This document shows, piece after piece, positions 1-10,845 of a DNA stretch of 64,000 nt. Both the position numbers and the translations under genes were made by a program. Source of the DNA: Acaryochloris sp. IP29b_bin.148 (GTDB lineage Bacteria; Cyanobacteriota; Cyanobacteriia; Thermosynechococcales; Thermosynechococcaceae); contig NZ_JANQOY010000157.1 of assembly GCF_028285565.1 (NCBI RefSeq), positions 1 through 64,000 on the forward strand, written 5' to 3'. Under the pieces are notes generated by a model that made no database searches, was not told where the DNA came from, and saw only the letters and a list, made by a program, of their open reading frames with translations. The first letter of the stretch is position 1; each line of letters opens with the position of its first letter.

Positions 1-129
1 ATTCGTCGAGGAAATTTCACTTCCACGGATGATTTGCAACAGCGCATCCTCGAATTTATTGAATATTGCAATCACACAATGGCCAAACCTTTCCAGTGGC
101 AAGTTAAGGGATTCACTCCGTACGGATAA
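1..129 (+). CDS. C-terminal end of IS630-family-like transposase (truncated by window start)
   Basis: Open frame from base 1 to TAA at 127-129 encodes IRRGNFTSTDDLQQRILEFIEYCNHTMAKPFQWQVKGFTPYG, which resembles the IS630-type DDE transposase C-terminus (GxFTSxxDLxxRIxxFIxxxNxxxKPFxW). Confidence 0.65.
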   Translation: MRRGNFTSTDDLQQRILEFIEYCNHTMAKPFQWQVKGFTPYG

Positions 130-204
130 CTGATGAACTATTTACAGATCTATGGACTAGGGACCTTGGAGGCCAAGGAGCAAAGAGCCAAGGACGATTA
201 AAAG

Positions 205-1407
205 ATGACACTTTTTGATCCAACCCGACACTGTCCACTCGTGCAACTAGAGTGGGACCGCAATACAGCTCAACAAGCAATAGCAGCGATCACCCACAAG
301 ACCATCACTCAACTGGAAACTACACCGTTATTGTCTAGGCATCCGATGGACGATCAAGCATTTGGCAGCGACTTGTATTTTGGTAAAGCGGGAGTACTGT
401 GGGCAATTAATTATCTACAAACTGTTGGGGCGGTTGACTCGACCTTTGATGTTACTACCCATCTCGATGCAACGCTAGAACAAAACCACCAGCGCTATTC
501 GCAAGTCAGTCCTTATCCAGAGCAGTCATCTTATTTGTTTGGAGAACTACCGCTACTGCTGTTGCAATACAAACTCTCTCCCTCTGAAACCAAAGCCACT
601 CAAATCTTACGTTCGATTCACAAGAACGACTCTCAGCCCATTCGAGAGCTAATGTGGGGCATTGCAGGCTCGATGCTAGCTGCTTACTTTATGTATCAGT
701 GGACACATGAATCAATATGGCAAGAGGTCTTTAAATTGCAGGCAGATCTACTGCTAAATGAGTGGCAACTTGTTGGTGAAGTTGGGTATTTGTGGATGAT
801 TGACTTGTACGGTAGTCAGCAGCAATGGCTGGGACCTGTACATGGCTTTGCCAGTAACTTAACGCCATTGCTGATTGGGCAGTCTTTACTGACAGATCAG
901 GAATTTCAAGACATCTCAGCCAAAGCCATGATAACGGTAGTTCAGACGGCAATCACCGAGGATGGTGGTGCAAACTGGTCAGCCGTTTATGATGTTGCCA
1001 ATCCAAGTCAGACTCCACAATTGGTGCAGTATTGTCATGGTGCACCTGGAATGGTGACATCTTTGGCAATGTTACCGAAGGGCATCAATGAGGAGTTCGA
1101 TCTCATTTTGGAGCAAGGTGGAGAACTGACTTGGCAAGCAGGTCCGTTGAAGAAGGGGTCAAATCTGTGTCACGGTACTGGAGGCAATGGCTATGCGTTC
1201 CTGAAGCTATTTATGCGAACAGGAAACCAGATGTGGCTTGATCGCGCTAGAGCCTTTGCAATGCATGCAATCAAACAGTATCGCCTCTCTCAGGAACTCT
1301 ATGGTCAGTTACGCTATCCACTTTGGACAGGAGACCTTGGTCTAGCGGTGTATCTGTGGGACTGTCTGCAAGAACAAGCGAATTTTCCAACGATTGACCT
1401 GTTCTAG
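205..1407 (+). CDS. LanC-like (lanthionine synthetase C family) protein
   Basis: 400 aa ORF; motifs GSDLYFGKAGVLWAINYL, YCHGAPGMV and NLCHGTGGNGYAFL supply the Cys / Cys-His zinc ligands of the LanC fold. Confidence 0.8.
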   Translation: MTLFDPTRHCPLVQLEWDRNTAQQAIAAITHKTITQLETTPLLSRHPMDDQAFGSDLYFGKAGVLWAINYLQTVGAVDSTFDVTTHLDATLEQNHQRYSQVSPYPEQSSYLFGELPLLLLQYKLSPSETKATQILRSIHKNDSQPIRELMWGIAGSMLAAYFMYQWTHESIWQEVFKLQADLLLNEWQLVGEVGYLWMIDLYGSQQQWLGPVHGFASNLTPLLIGQSLLTDQEFQDISAKAMITVVQTAITEDGGANWSAVYDVANPSQTPQLVQYCHGAPGMVTSLAMLPKGINEEFDLILEQGGELTWQAGPLKKGSNLCHGTGGNGYAFLKLFMRTGNQMWLDRARAFAMHAIKQYRLSQELYGQLRYPLWTGDLGLAVYLWDCLQEQANFPTIDLF

Positions 1408-1584
1408 TGCTGTTACTGTTGCCCTAGCCGTCCTTATCCTGGAATATCAGGAAATCATTGAAACTTTGAGAGAAATTTTCTGTTTATTCGTGAAACACAT
1501 AGCAACCCGTCAGTTCCTCACCCCAAGATCAGTAGGTGAGATGTATCAAAACAAGGTTCCCTCTGATTAGAGTACAGGACAGCC

Positions 1585-2169
1585 ATGAGCCAACCTCTAC
1601 CCTCCCTGACCGTCAATCGTTCCTTCATGGCAGAGTTCATTGAAGCGGAGAAACCCTGCTGTGCTTTGGGAATAGTAGAAGTCGAGGAGCAGCAATGTGG
1701 GTTTGTGGCTCTACGACCTGAGCCAATGATTCCCCCAGGCGCAACGGATCTGGGTTTCAATTTTTGGCATACCCTTTTCGGAACTAGCACCTATGAAGTC
1801 ATCCACTTTGCCTTTGAATTCTATGGGTTCCAAACGTTCAATGTTCTGATCAACCCCAATAATGCGATCACGAAAACGGTATTGCAACTCATGATCAAAA
1901 CTAGGGACTACTTTTTCTTTGCCATTGATGAAGAGACGGGGATTGCAACAGCTTTTCGGAGTCAGATTGAGGATGACACTTTACTAAGCTTGACGGAAAA
2001 CTGGGAGCGGATTCAGGATTCCAACACAACGGAGGACCAATACCATCAGACGATGCTGAAGTTTGCAGCAAAGCCACACCCTCCAGGAATTCTGCTCAAA
2101 TGGGTGTGCAGGGATAATGTGGAGTATTTGGATCTGAGCGAGGATCGGATGAATTTGACGCCTGCATAG
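1585..2169 (+). CDS. hypothetical protein
   Basis: 194 aa ORF with convincing coding composition; no family recognised. Confidence 0.55.
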   Translation: MSQPLPSLTVNRSFMAEFIEAEKPCCALGIVEVEEQQCGFVALRPEPMIPPGATDLGFNFWHTLFGTSTYEVIHFAFEFYGFQTFNVLINPNNAITKTVLQLMIKTRDYFFFAIDEETGIATAFRSQIEDDTLLSLTENWERIQDSNTTEDQYHQTMLKFAAKPHPPGILLKWVCRDNVEYLDLSEDRMNLTPA

Positions 2170-2255
2170 TCACTGAATTCAGTGATACAAGCCCTCCTCG
2201 CCTGCCAGAATGTATCTGTTATTGCGCAAAAAAGCAGCTCAGGTTTACATTTGGT

Positions 2256-2337
2256 GTTACTACTCAGGCTTAAATCATTGTGTTGAGAATGAAGGCATGA
2301 CTCTTTCTGGCACTATGTTTTAAGCCTGGGCAGTAAC
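2256..2337. repeat. 19-bp imperfect inverted repeat between convergent genes (possible bidirectional terminator or small foldback element)
   Basis: GTTACTACTCAGGCTTAAA (2256-2274) and TTTAAGCCTGGGCAGTAAC (2319-2337 approx.) pair at 17/19 positions. Confidence 0.55.
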
Positions 2338-2547
2338 TTAGTAGCTATCATTATCACCAGCAGTTTGTAGACCTAGCTGGCGATTCGCCTGGTTGAGACG
2401 CTCTGCGATCGCTTCCCGCCATTGCAAACTCACCTCAGGGTCCGCTAGCACTTCCTGGGCCATCTGCCGATAGTGAGCGCTACTAACCTTATCGACTTTC
2501 TCAAGCAGGTTGAGGTTGTCATAAACAGTTTTTGGAGAAGGTTTCAT
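2338..2547 (-). CDS. small hypothetical protein (start uncertain; ORF extends to 2643)
   Basis: ORF MKPSPKTVYDNLNLLEKVDKVSSAHYRQMAQEV..., the longer form overlaps the end of gltD so the internal ATG is preferred. Confidence 0.4.
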   Translation of the reverse strand: MKPSPKTVYDNLNLLEKVDKVSSAHYRQMAQEVLADPEVSLQWREAIAERLNQANRQLGLQTAGDNDSY

Positions 2548-2603
2548 GTCGTTCCATTCCTTAAAGAGTTGAAGACTTGCATTCTCTAGAGCAAATATTA
2601 TAG

Positions 2604-4088
2604 CTACGGTAAATCCGTTTGACCCATCAGGTAGCGATCGCATTCCCGAGCTGCCCCTCGACCTTCATTAAAGGCCCAGACCACCAGACTTTGGCCCCGA
2701 CGGCAATCTCCCGCCGCAAACACACCTGGGATACTGGTCGTGTATTGTTCATATTCAGCTTTGACATTGCCACGCGGATCCAGGTCTAAACCCAAGGAAT
2801 CTAACAGCGGCTGTTCTGGCCCCAAAAAGCCCATCGCCAGCAGTACCAATTGAGCGGGAATCACTTTTTCTGAACCCGGCACATGAACAGGGGTGAATCG
2901 GCCTTGGTCATCCTTTTCCCAGGCCACCTGCACCGTATGCAGGGCCTTCACATGGCCCTGCTCATCCCCTTCGAATCGGGTGGTCATTGTTAAATACCCC
3001 CGAGGATCATCACCAAACACCGCAGCCGCCTCTTCTTGACCATAGTCGAGCCGATAGACCTTGGGCCATTCCGGCCAAGGATTATTAGCGGCCCGTTCTA
3101 AGGGCGGCTTGGGCATAATTTCTAGCTGTACCAAACTCTTACAGTTATGGCGGATGGAGGTGCCCACGCAATCTGTTCCCGTGTCACCACCACCGATAAC
3201 GACAACATCTTTACCTTGGGCTGAAATCACCTGGTCGTTGAGGCTGGCATCCATCACCGCCTTGGTATTCGCCGTTAGAAAGTCCATAGCAAAGTGAATC
3301 CCCTCCAACTCCCGACCTTCAATTGGCAAATCGCGGGGACGGGTAGCTCCCGTGCAGAGGACCACGGCATCAAAATCTTTGAGTAAGGATTCAGCGGGTA
3401 GGTCTTTACCCACTTCGGTATTACAAACAAACTTCACGCCTTCTTCTTCTAAAAGCTGGAGACGACGCATCACCACCTGCTCTTTCTCCAACTTCATATT
3501 GGGGATGCCGTAGGTCAACAAACCGCCGGGGCGATCGGCCCGCTCCAGCACCGTCACCCAATGGCCTGCCTTGTTGAGCTGGGCAGCAGCACAGAGTCCA
3601 GCGGGGCCAGAACCGACAACAGCAACCTTTTTGCCCGTGCGTTTTTCAGGCGGTTGGGGAGTAATCCAGCCCTCTTCCCAACCTCGATCAACAATGGTTT
3701 GCTCAATGTTTTTGATGGTTACGGGCGGATTCGTAATTCCCAGTACACAGGAGCCTTCACAGGGCGCGGGGCAGACTCGCCCCGTAAATTCAGGGAAATT
3801 ATTGGTTTTATGCAGCCGATCGAGGGCTTCTCTCCATAATCCTCGATAGACCAAATCATTCCATTCTGGAATCAAGTTATTGATGGGGCACCCACTGGCC
3901 ATATTGCTGATCACGGTGCCCGTATGGCAAAACGGCGTCCCACAATCCATGCACCGAGCCCCTTGGTTGCGGAGCCGATCTTCGGGTAAATGCTGATGGA
4001 ATTCATCCCAATTCTTAATCCGCTCTAATGGCGGACGATCCGTTGGAATTTCGCGGACAAATTCAATGAAACCAGTCGGTTTACCCAT
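2604..4088 (-). CDS. gltD: glutamate synthase small subunit (NAD(P)-binding flavoprotein)
   Basis: 494 aa; GltD-type N-terminus with cysteine motif [12 protein letters not shown]...[16 protein letters not shown] and [19 protein letters not shown] motifs. Confidence 0.93.
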   Translation of the reverse strand: MGKPTGFIEFVREIPTDRPPLERIKNWDEFHQHLPEDRLRNQGARCMDCGTPFCHTGTVISNMASGCPINNLIPEWNDLVYRGLWREALDRLHKTNNFPEFTGRVCPAPCEGSCVLGITNPPVTIKNIEQTIVDRGWEEGWITPQPPEKRTGKKVAVVGSGPAGLCAAAQLNKAGHWVTVLERADRPGGLLTYGIPNMKLEKEQVVMRRLQLLEEEGVKFVCNTEVGKDLPAESLLKDFDAVVLCTGATRPRDLPIEGRELEGIHFAMDFLTANTKAVMDASLNDQVISAQGKDVVVIGGGDTGTDCVGTSIRHNCKSLVQLEIMPKPPLERAANNPWPEWPKVYRLDYGQEEAAAVFGDDPRGYLTMTTRFEGDEQGHVKALHTVQVAWEKDDQGRFTPVHVPGSEKVIPAQLVLLAMGFLGPEQPLLDSLGLDLDPRGNVKAEYEQYTTSIPGVFAAGDCRRGQSLVVWAFNEGRGAARECDRYLMGQTDLP

Positions 4089-4150
4089 AGTTGTGTCTTC
4101 AGTTAGTAGTCTTGAGCCAAATCAGCGCCATCGAGATCTTAGCTTTCACC

Positions 4151-4168
4151 CTTTCGTTCAAACGAAAG
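4151..4168. promoter_or_regulatory. perfect 8-bp-arm palindrome upstream of gltD (candidate operator)
   Basis: CTTTCGTT-CA-AACGAAAG, 63-80 bp upstream of the gltD start codon. Confidence 0.3.
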
Positions 4169-4409
4169 AAGCCAAGATTCTTATTTTTTTCTCTACCCCT
4201 CGCTAAAGTCAAGAGAGGACACCTATTCAACAATCTATCGCCTCTTCTGATTAGGGAAGGATAAGATCACAATTTTTCTTGGATCCGCATCGCCAATCAA
4301 GGGATAGGATTTTAGCCTGCCAACCCGATCAGCCGGGAGGTTTGGTGCGTTGGCTCATGTGACTTGCTGACGTCCCTTTAAGTCTTCGAGCAGCAAGTCG
4401 ATTTCCTTC

Positions 4410-4637
4410 TCATTGTGCCGGGTGTTGGCTTGAGATAGTACTAACCGACCCCGCAATGTCTTGCAGCTCACTTGTGATGGCATCTAATTTTTGGTTGATG
4501 GTGACAAACTGATGCTTGGTCGCAGCGGCCACAGCAGAGCGAAACAGAAACCAGACCAGACCCAATAGTGAACCAAGGGCAACTACTGTTCCGCCCACCC
4601 CAGCTCCGTACTCTTTGATGAATTGCAGGATAGACAT
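4410..4637 (-). CDS. small membrane protein, hypothetical
   Basis: 75 aa with one hydrophobic segment (VGGTVVALGSLLGLVWFLF) followed by an amphipathic helix-like tail. Confidence 0.5.
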   Translation of the reverse strand: MSILQFIKEYGAGVGGTVVALGSLLGLVWFLFRSAVAAATKHQFVTINQKLDAITSELQDIAGSVSTISSQHPAQ

Positions 4638-5089
4638 TAGTGCTGTCCTCCTGTTTCGCCCAAAAAATTCTGTACATTAGACATGTGACTAGCTCCTTAG
4701 TTACAGCCTGCGGGACCGCTATCCACGGCAGGCGCTCTAATCCCAGTATACCGCTGCATTTTTGCATATCGGGGGGAGTTTAACGGCCTTCATGTTGCCT
4801 TTTAGTTAACTCTTCTATCGAACAGGATGGGTCATAGCCATTTACACAATTGAATCGGTCTATCCGTTTCTGTTCCGCTTTCAGATCTGCCTCATTTGGA
4901 GGCACAATGCGATCGCAAAAGATTTGATGAATGTCACAGTTAAGCGTATAGAACCCGAAGTATTACGCCGCGCCGAGATACTGATGGGCACCAAGATTGC
5001 GCAGCCTACAGTTTGGTGGTCATTCACAAAAGAGTTCAGCTTGGGTTTCCGGCATACTATTCTCAGACAGACTGAGTTTAGGGCTGAAT

Positions 5090-6664
5090 ATGCTGGAAAG
5101 TACCCTTTGGATTTTGCTACTCGGGTTTGGGGCTAGCCAGGTCGCACAACGGATGGCCGCCCCTGGTCTGATTGGCATGATCTTGGCAGGTATCTTACTG
5201 GGGCCTGAAGGATTGAATCGCATTAGCCCAGCTGTCCTAGCCAATGCCGCTGAGTTACGCACTCTAGCCGTCGTTGTTATCCTGATGCGTGCAGGCTTAG
5301 GACTCGATCGGGACAAACTTAAACAGCAGGGGAGCGTGGCCTTACGCTTGGGCTTTTTGCCCGCCCTCTGTGAAGCGATCGCAATTGCACTATCAGCCAA
5401 ATTCCTGTTTCAATTTGATTGGATCACAGGCTTACTGTTAGGTTGCATCCTCAGTGCAGAATCTCCTGCGGTCATCGTTCCAGGTATGCTGCGTCTCAAG
5501 CGTTTAGGGTGGGGCGTAGACAAAGGGATTGCCGATGCCATTCTCACAGGTAGTGCCTTATCGGATGTCTTGATACTGTCCGTGTTTGGCTTACTGCTCA
5601 ATTTCATCACTCAAGACTCAGGCCATTCTTGGGCCATCCATCTGCTGTTCCTACAAGTGATTCTACAAATTGGGCTAGGGGGATTAGGTGGCTATCTCGC
5701 CGCCCGGTTATTGACGCTCCTTGCAATAACCACTTGGATGCAAACTCTAGTGCATGAAGTGATGGTTGCCGCCTGTCTTGCCCTACTGCTCGCCATTGTT
5801 GCTGCATCCATCCCCTATTTTTCTGGGTATTTAGCCGTTATGGCCTTTGGATTCTTCTTAATCAAATTTGATCCCCCCTTAGCCCGGCGGCTACGCATTG
5901 GCTTTAATACCCTCTGGGTCGTGGCAGAAATTGTCCTGTTTGTGTTGATGGGTGCTAGTATCCAACTCAATATTCTGGGCAAAGCAGTCTTGCCGGGCTT
6001 GCTATTGCTAGGAATTGGCTTGGTGGGAGGGCGAATGATGGGTTGGGCCTTATCGACGTATCGGAGTAATTGGCATTGGAAGGAACGGCTCTTCCTCTTA
6101 CCTGGCAATTCAGCCAAAGCGACGGTCCAAGCCGCGATTGGGGCTGTTCCCTTAAGTTTGAATATTGAGGGCGGCGACATCATATTAGCGGTGGCTGCCC
6201 TGTCGATCTTGGTGACGGCCCCCTTAGGGGCCTGGGCTATTCCCACCTTTGCCCCTAAACTGCTGACTCAATCTCCTGTAGACCCCACTAAAGTGATCGT
6301 TAATCCCAAGACGGTCTTACTAGCAGCCGTTGATACGTCTGACTTCGCCATTCCAGTCCTAGAAAAGGCGGCTGAACTAGCTCGCCGCAGTCAGTCTGAT
6401 GTGATCGTTCTTCACGCTTCACAGGAACAACCCGCATTGATCGAGACACTGCAATCTCATACCCGTCGGTTGTTACTAGATGTTCCCCATCAGTTTAGGG
6501 TTGTCAACGGGAGCACAGCGGAGGCAATCTTGACTGCAGCCCAGCACCATCAAGCGAGCGAAATCATTATGGGTAAACGGGGACATCGCTGGCAGCCAGC
6601 CGATGTGGGATCGGTTTCTCAAGCGGTGTTAGCAACGAGTACCATTCCCGTTTTGCTGGTGTAA
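5090..6664 (+). CDS. CPA2-type cation:proton antiporter with C-terminal UspA-like domain
   Basis: Multi-pass membrane ORF (LRTLAVVVILMRAGLGLD, PGNSAKATVQAAIGAVPL) ending with a USP-like domain (VLLAAVDTSDFAIPVL...IIMGKRGHRW). ATG at 5090 preferred over the track start at 4997. Confidence 0.8.
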   Translation: MLESTLWILLLGFGASQVAQRMAAPGLIGMILAGILLGPEGLNRISPAVLANAAELRTLAVVVILMRAGLGLDRDKLKQQGSVALRLGFLPALCEAIAIALSAKFLFQFDWITGLLLGCILSAESPAVIVPGMLRLKRLGWGVDKGIADAILTGSALSDVLILSVFGLLLNFITQDSGHSWAIHLLFLQVILQIGLGGLGGYLAARLLTLLAITTWMQTLVHEVMVAACLALLLAIVAASIPYFSGYLAVMAFGFFLIKFDPPLARRLRIGFNTLWVVAEIVLFVLMGASIQLNILGKAVLPGLLLLGIGLVGGRMMGWALSTYRSNWHWKERLFLLPGNSAKATVQAAIGAVPLSLNIEGGDIILAVAALSILVTAPLGAWAIPTFAPKLLTQSPVDPTKVIVNPKTVLLAAVDTSDFAIPVLEKAAELARRSQSDVIVLHASQEQPALIETLQSHTRRLLLDVPHQFRVVNGSTAEAILTAAQHHQASEIIMGKRGHRWQPADVGSVSQAVLATSTIPVLLV

Positions 6665-6850
6665 TACAGAGCATAGCGCTATCTGCTGAACTCAACGATT
6701 GCTATAAGCTCTGGTTTCTACGCAGAGATTCATCGCAAATCTGCTCTTTATTCAGCACATTTGTCTCAATATATGCGAGGATGCTCAGGTCCATTTACTG
6801 TCTAATAAATCCCCCAAATCCCCTTCTTTGTCGCCTAGAGATCTAATGTC

Positions 6851-8455
6851 ATGATGAGTCCAAGAATGAGCTTGGCAACGACGACCTTCGGGACAGCGTC
6901 ATTACTGTTCGGCCTCTCAGGTCTACCTGCTCACGCTTCATCACTAGAACTGAACCGCTTAGATCGTGGACATCGAATTCTGATTCAGCGAGGGCTTCAA
7001 CTTTCGGCGCGAGTGTACGGTATCAATGCTGAAAGTCGTCCCAATGATGATGAATTTTGGACTGATTGGCAGGCCAGCAATTTTACAGCTATCGATGTGG
7101 GGGGATGGACGCCCCGATTAGAAGCCGACCGAGAGAACGTGCGTTGGGTTACTTGGCGATCAAACAAACAAGATCCCACCCAGAGCTTTAGCGACAGTTT
7201 CTTTGCCTCAGGTCAGGGCCAAACGCTAGTGGGTTGGCAATATAAAGATGAGCAAGATATTGGCGATCCGACAGAATTGAAAGCCTTAGAAACATGGATC
7301 AAGCATCATCGCCCCTTACTGCCCAATACCCTTCTGTATACCAATCAACATGGTGATGAGCGGTTCGGCGGCTCTGGTAGTTACGAAGATGCCAGCTTGC
7401 GGCGGTACCTCCGCCGAGTCCAGCCCGATATGCTGATGCAGGATACCTATCCCTATGGTGTTTGGAATGATTTAGGCAACCAAGGTGGACGCCCCGCCCA
7501 GTTACTGTACGCCATGGTCAGGTATCGGAAATTTGCGCTAGCAGGGCATGATGGTTCGGGGCGTAAACCCATTCCTTATGGCTTGTGGGTCCAAGCGTTT
7601 AGAGGCAGCTCTGCGATTGGAACATGGTCCCGATTTCCCTCTGAATCTGAGTTGCGGCAACAGCAATTTTCTGCCTTAACCCTTGGATATAAATTTATTA
7701 GTGCCTATACCTATAATGGCAATCGCAGTTTTGGCACATGGGAGTCCCCATTTTTCAGCCGCCCCCTTGGTAAAGGCCCCACACCCGCCTTTCGCCAAAT
7801 AGCAGAGATTAATCGACAAAGCCTTAATTTAGGACCGACGTTAGTGCGCTTACTCAGCACGGATATTCGGATCGTGCCCGGGCCTCCAGCTTTATCCGAT
7901 TTGATTACGCCCAAGATTCCGCTGTGGAATCCGCAAGCCGATCCCTATATGACTCGACTGGAGGCTCAGAATTTAGGCACGATTTATGGTGGACGCAGAG
8001 GAGATGTGTTAGTGGGCTATTTTAAGCCGCTCTTAGAAAGCTTTGATGGTCCTGCAAAGAATCAACACTATTTTATGCTCACCAATGGGTTGGCAGGTAA
8101 GCGGCACTCCATTGAGCAGACTCGTCAAAAACTCACCGTCGAGTTTGACTTTGGTGATAGTGGGATTACGGGCTTACAGCGTCTTAGTCGAGAGACAGGC
8201 AACGTCGAAGCGATCCAAGCCGGATGGACTGAGGAAGTGGCCCCAGGTCTGATATCTCGTTTCGTTTCGCTGGGCGATCGCAAGTACCGTCTCACCTTAG
8301 TACTCGATGGCGGCACAGGAGACTTGTTTAAATTTGATACAGGTGCACCTTTCGTTGGTCAAGCGACTGGATCACCCACAAGCCTAACCTCAACGCCAGT
8401 GGAGGGTAAACCCCAAAAGCCTATTCGGGATCAACCCAACGGCCGTCAGCCTTAA
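6851..8455 (+). CDS. secreted protein, possibly glycoside-hydrolase-like TIM-barrel, hypothetical
   Basis: 534 aa; N-terminal signal-like segment ending [30 protein letters not shown] and [13 protein letters not shown] suggest a barrel enzyme, but the family was not confidently identified. Confidence 0.55.
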   Translation: MMSPRMSLATTTFGTASLLFGLSGLPAHASSLELNRLDRGHRILIQRGLQLSARVYGINAESRPNDDEFWTDWQASNFTAIDVGGWTPRLEADRENVRWVTWRSNKQDPTQSFSDSFFASGQGQTLVGWQYKDEQDIGDPTELKALETWIKHHRPLLPNTLLYTNQHGDERFGGSGSYEDASLRRYLRRVQPDMLMQDTYPYGVWNDLGNQGGRPAQLLYAMVRYRKFALAGHDGSGRKPIPYGLWVQAFRGSSAIGTWSRFPSESELRQQQFSALTLGYKFISAYTYNGNRSFGTWESPFFSRPLGKGPTPAFRQIAEINRQSLNLGPTLVRLLSTDIRIVPGPPALSDLITPKIPLWNPQADPYMTRLEAQNLGTIYGGRRGDVLVGYFKPLLESFDGPAKNQHYFMLTNGLAGKRHSIEQTRQKLTVEFDFGDSGITGLQRLSRETGNVEAIQAGWTEEVAPGLISRFVSLGDRKYRLTLVLDGGTGDLFKFDTGAPFVGQATGSPTSLTSTPVEGKPQKPIRDQPNGRQP

Positions 8456-9647
8456 TCAGATTGATCAATTCGGCGACGCCTTCGGTCTCTGGCACTTTCT
8501 TCACCTCTTCTCGACCTCGATAAAGGGAAATATAGCCCGGTTGTTTGCCGACATAGCCATAGTCTGCATCAGCCATTTCACCGGGACCATTGACGATACA
8601 GCCCATCACGGCAATATCTAATCCCGTCAGATGATTGGTCGCAGACCGCACCTGATGCAAGACATCTTCCAGATTAAAGAGGGTGCGGCCACAGGAGGGA
8701 CAAGCCACATATTCCACCATAGTTTTGCGGAGTCCCAAGGCTTGGAGAATGCTATAACAAACAGGAATTTCCTTCTCTGGAGATTCGGTGAGGGACACCC
8801 TAAGGGTATCGCCAATGCCGTCTGCTAGCAGGGTGGCGATGCCAGCCGTTGACTTAATCCGGCCATATTCACCATCTCCGGCCTCCGTTACGCCCAAATG
8901 CAGGGGATAGTCCATCCCCGATTCATCCATTCGTTGAGCCATTAATCGATAGGCAGCCAGCATGACAGGCACCCGAGAGGCTTTCATGGAAATCACCAGA
9001 TTATTGAAATCTAGAGATTGGCAGATGCGAATAAACTCCAACGCCGACTCCACCATGCCTTCGGGCGTATCTCCGTAGGTAAATAACATCCGCTCTGCCA
9101 AAGAGCCATGATTCACCCCAATCCGCATGGCCTTGTTCTGGTCTCGCAAGGAAACCACTAAAGGCTCCAGGGTTTCACGAATTTTATCGCCAATATTGTC
9201 AAACTCAGATTGCGAAAACTCGGTTCGATCATCCTTCGCCTTTTCAAAAACGTACAGGCCAGGATTAATCCGCACCTTATCGACATGCTTGGCGACTTCT
9301 AGGGCAATTTTCATGCCGTTATGGTGAACATCCGCCACCAGTGGGACCGATTGATACGTTGCTGCTAATTGCGCTTTGATTTTGGCTAGGGCCTTGGCAT
9401 GGGCCATGCTGGGCACGGTGACGCGCACAATTTCGCACCCCAACTCATGCAGACGGCGAATGGCTGCAACGGAGCCCTCGATATCGAGGGTATCTTCATT
9501 GATCATGGACTGAACCACCACAGGGTGGCCTCCACCAATCGTCACATCCCCAACGGGAACCGGGCGAGTCTTGCGTCGAACAATCGAGGTCGAAACAGGG
9601 GTGGACTGCTCGTCAGCATCTTTGACAGGGGTAGGTAAAGTCTGCAT
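8421..9647 (-). CDS. ispG: 4-hydroxy-3-methylbut-2-enyl diphosphate synthase (flavodoxin/ferredoxin)
   Basis: Hallmark sequence [36 protein letters not shown] and GCIVNGPGE. Start at MQTLPTP preferred (track ORF extends to 9689). Confidence 0.95.
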   Translation of the reverse strand: MQTLPTPVKDADEQSTPVSTSIVRRKTRPVPVGDVTIGGGHPVVVQSMINEDTLDIEGSVAAIRRLHELGCEIVRVTVPSMAHAKALAKIKAQLAATYQSVPLVADVHHNGMKIALEVAKHVDKVRINPGLYVFEKAKDDRTEFSQSEFDNIGDKIRETLEPLVVSLRDQNKAMRIGVNHGSLAERMLFTYGDTPEGMVESALEFIRICQSLDFNNLVISMKASRVPVMLAAYRLMAQRMDESGMDYPLHLGVTEAGDGEYGRIKSTAGIATLLADGIGDTLRVSLTESPEKEIPVCYSILQALGLRKTMVEYVACPSCGRTLFNLEDVLHQVRSATNHLTGLDIAVMGCIVNGPGEMADADYGYVGKQPGYISLYRGREEVKKVPETEGVAELINLIKADGRWVDPE

Positions 9648-9836
9648 GGTGAAGGGGTTAAGGCCACGATAAGGAAACTCCAGGAGCATCGCTGCTCCAC
9701 CCCCTAGCTTGCCATAGATCGATCCCCGTTTGGCGGACTCTTCATCGGAAAGGGCGGTCTGCTATCTAGTTCTTGTCTCTATCAACAGAGAATCTTCCTG
9801 GATTCTCCCTGGCAAGACCATCGATAGAAAACATCC

Positions 9837-10529
9837 CTATTCAACGGCCGTTGAACCTTGAGCACAGACGATGGTGGTGCCTTTGAGCTTGGGTGCACTG
9901 GGTGGGGTTTGAGTCGGCTCATTCGATTTGCAAATGGTGGAGATGGGAATGCTCGCTTCTTGGGCATAGACGGCACCCGTATAGCTAAAGATGCCGCTTT
10001 GTTTTGCGATCGCAACGACAACTGCTTTTTCTGCATTCGCTTCCAGAACTTTCAGCTGATACTCACTGGTCGTATCTGGCAGGTCAATTTGTAGCGCTTC
10101 AAGGCTCGACGTAAATTGACCATTCACTAATTGGGTCGCTTGCTGCGATCTAAGGGCATTCGCTAAATATGTTTTACCCACATCTTGCTTGGCAATGGCC
10201 CCTTTCTTCTCCACCTCTTTCTGAACCTTGCTCACCAACTGTTTCTCCGACTTAGACAGTTCGACAGGCGGTGGGGCAGCAGGCTTTGTGGTTACCGGGT
10301 TGGGCTGAGGGCTGGCTGCGGGTTTAGTGGCTGTGGGTTTAGCCGTAGATTTAGCAGTAGGGGAAGGCTGGGGCGAAGCGTTAGACTGAGGACGATTAGA
10401 ACTCTGAGGTGTGGGAGAATTTAGATTGGGACTCGGAGACTGGGATTGAGGTTCAGAGCCTGAACAGCTTATAAGTAGACTCGCAGCCAGACAAGCAACA
10501 TATCTATTCTTCAACCAAGCCATAGTCAT
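9837..10529 (-). CDS. lipoprotein with Pro/Ser/Thr-rich linker and a type IV pilin-like C-terminal domain
   Basis: Lipobox LLISC|SGSEP; long SPTPQ/TAKPT linker; C-terminal KTYLANALRSQQATQLVNGQFTSSLEALQIDLPDTTSEYQLKV resembles the globular part of cyanobacterial pilins. Track ORF extends to 10592. Confidence 0.6.
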   Translation of the reverse strand: MTMAWLKNRYVACLAASLLISCSGSEPQSQSPSPNLNSPTPQSSNRPQSNASPQPSPTAKSTAKPTATKPAASPQPNPVTTKPAAPPPVELSKSEKQLVSKVQKEVEKKGAIAKQDVGKTYLANALRSQQATQLVNGQFTSSLEALQIDLPDTTSEYQLKVLEANAEKAVVVAIAKQSGIFSYTGAVYAQEASIPISTICKSNEPTQTPPSAPKLKGTTIVCAQGSTAVE

Positions 10530-10845
10530 GAAATCTACACAATATAATCGGTTCTTCTGATTGTGAGTCTTCCCAAAATAATGCATCATCAAACACTCCC
10601 AAGTCGGTTGAGTCTGCTGAGAAGCAAGGAATTCAACATTTCTCCCCTCGCAATTCCCTCTGTATAAAGGTATTGCATTGATTATTTTGAATTTTTATAA
10701 CTTGTAACGATCAACACTTTTTTTTCTGCTGTTCTAGCAAAGGATGAAACAATACTGACTTCGTACTCAAGGATTGACTTGACATTTGTCTCTGGGCAGC
10801 TTTAGCAGATTGATTGAGACCTCGTAACGGACCGACTTAATCGCT

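Noticed and set aside
4468-4767. 99-aa ORF overlapping 4410-4637 in another frame
   Set aside because: Less plausible than the 75-aa membrane protein; composition not protein-like.
4924-5136. 70-aa plus ORF before the antiporter
   Set aside because: Overlaps the antiporter N-terminus in another frame; no recognisable features.
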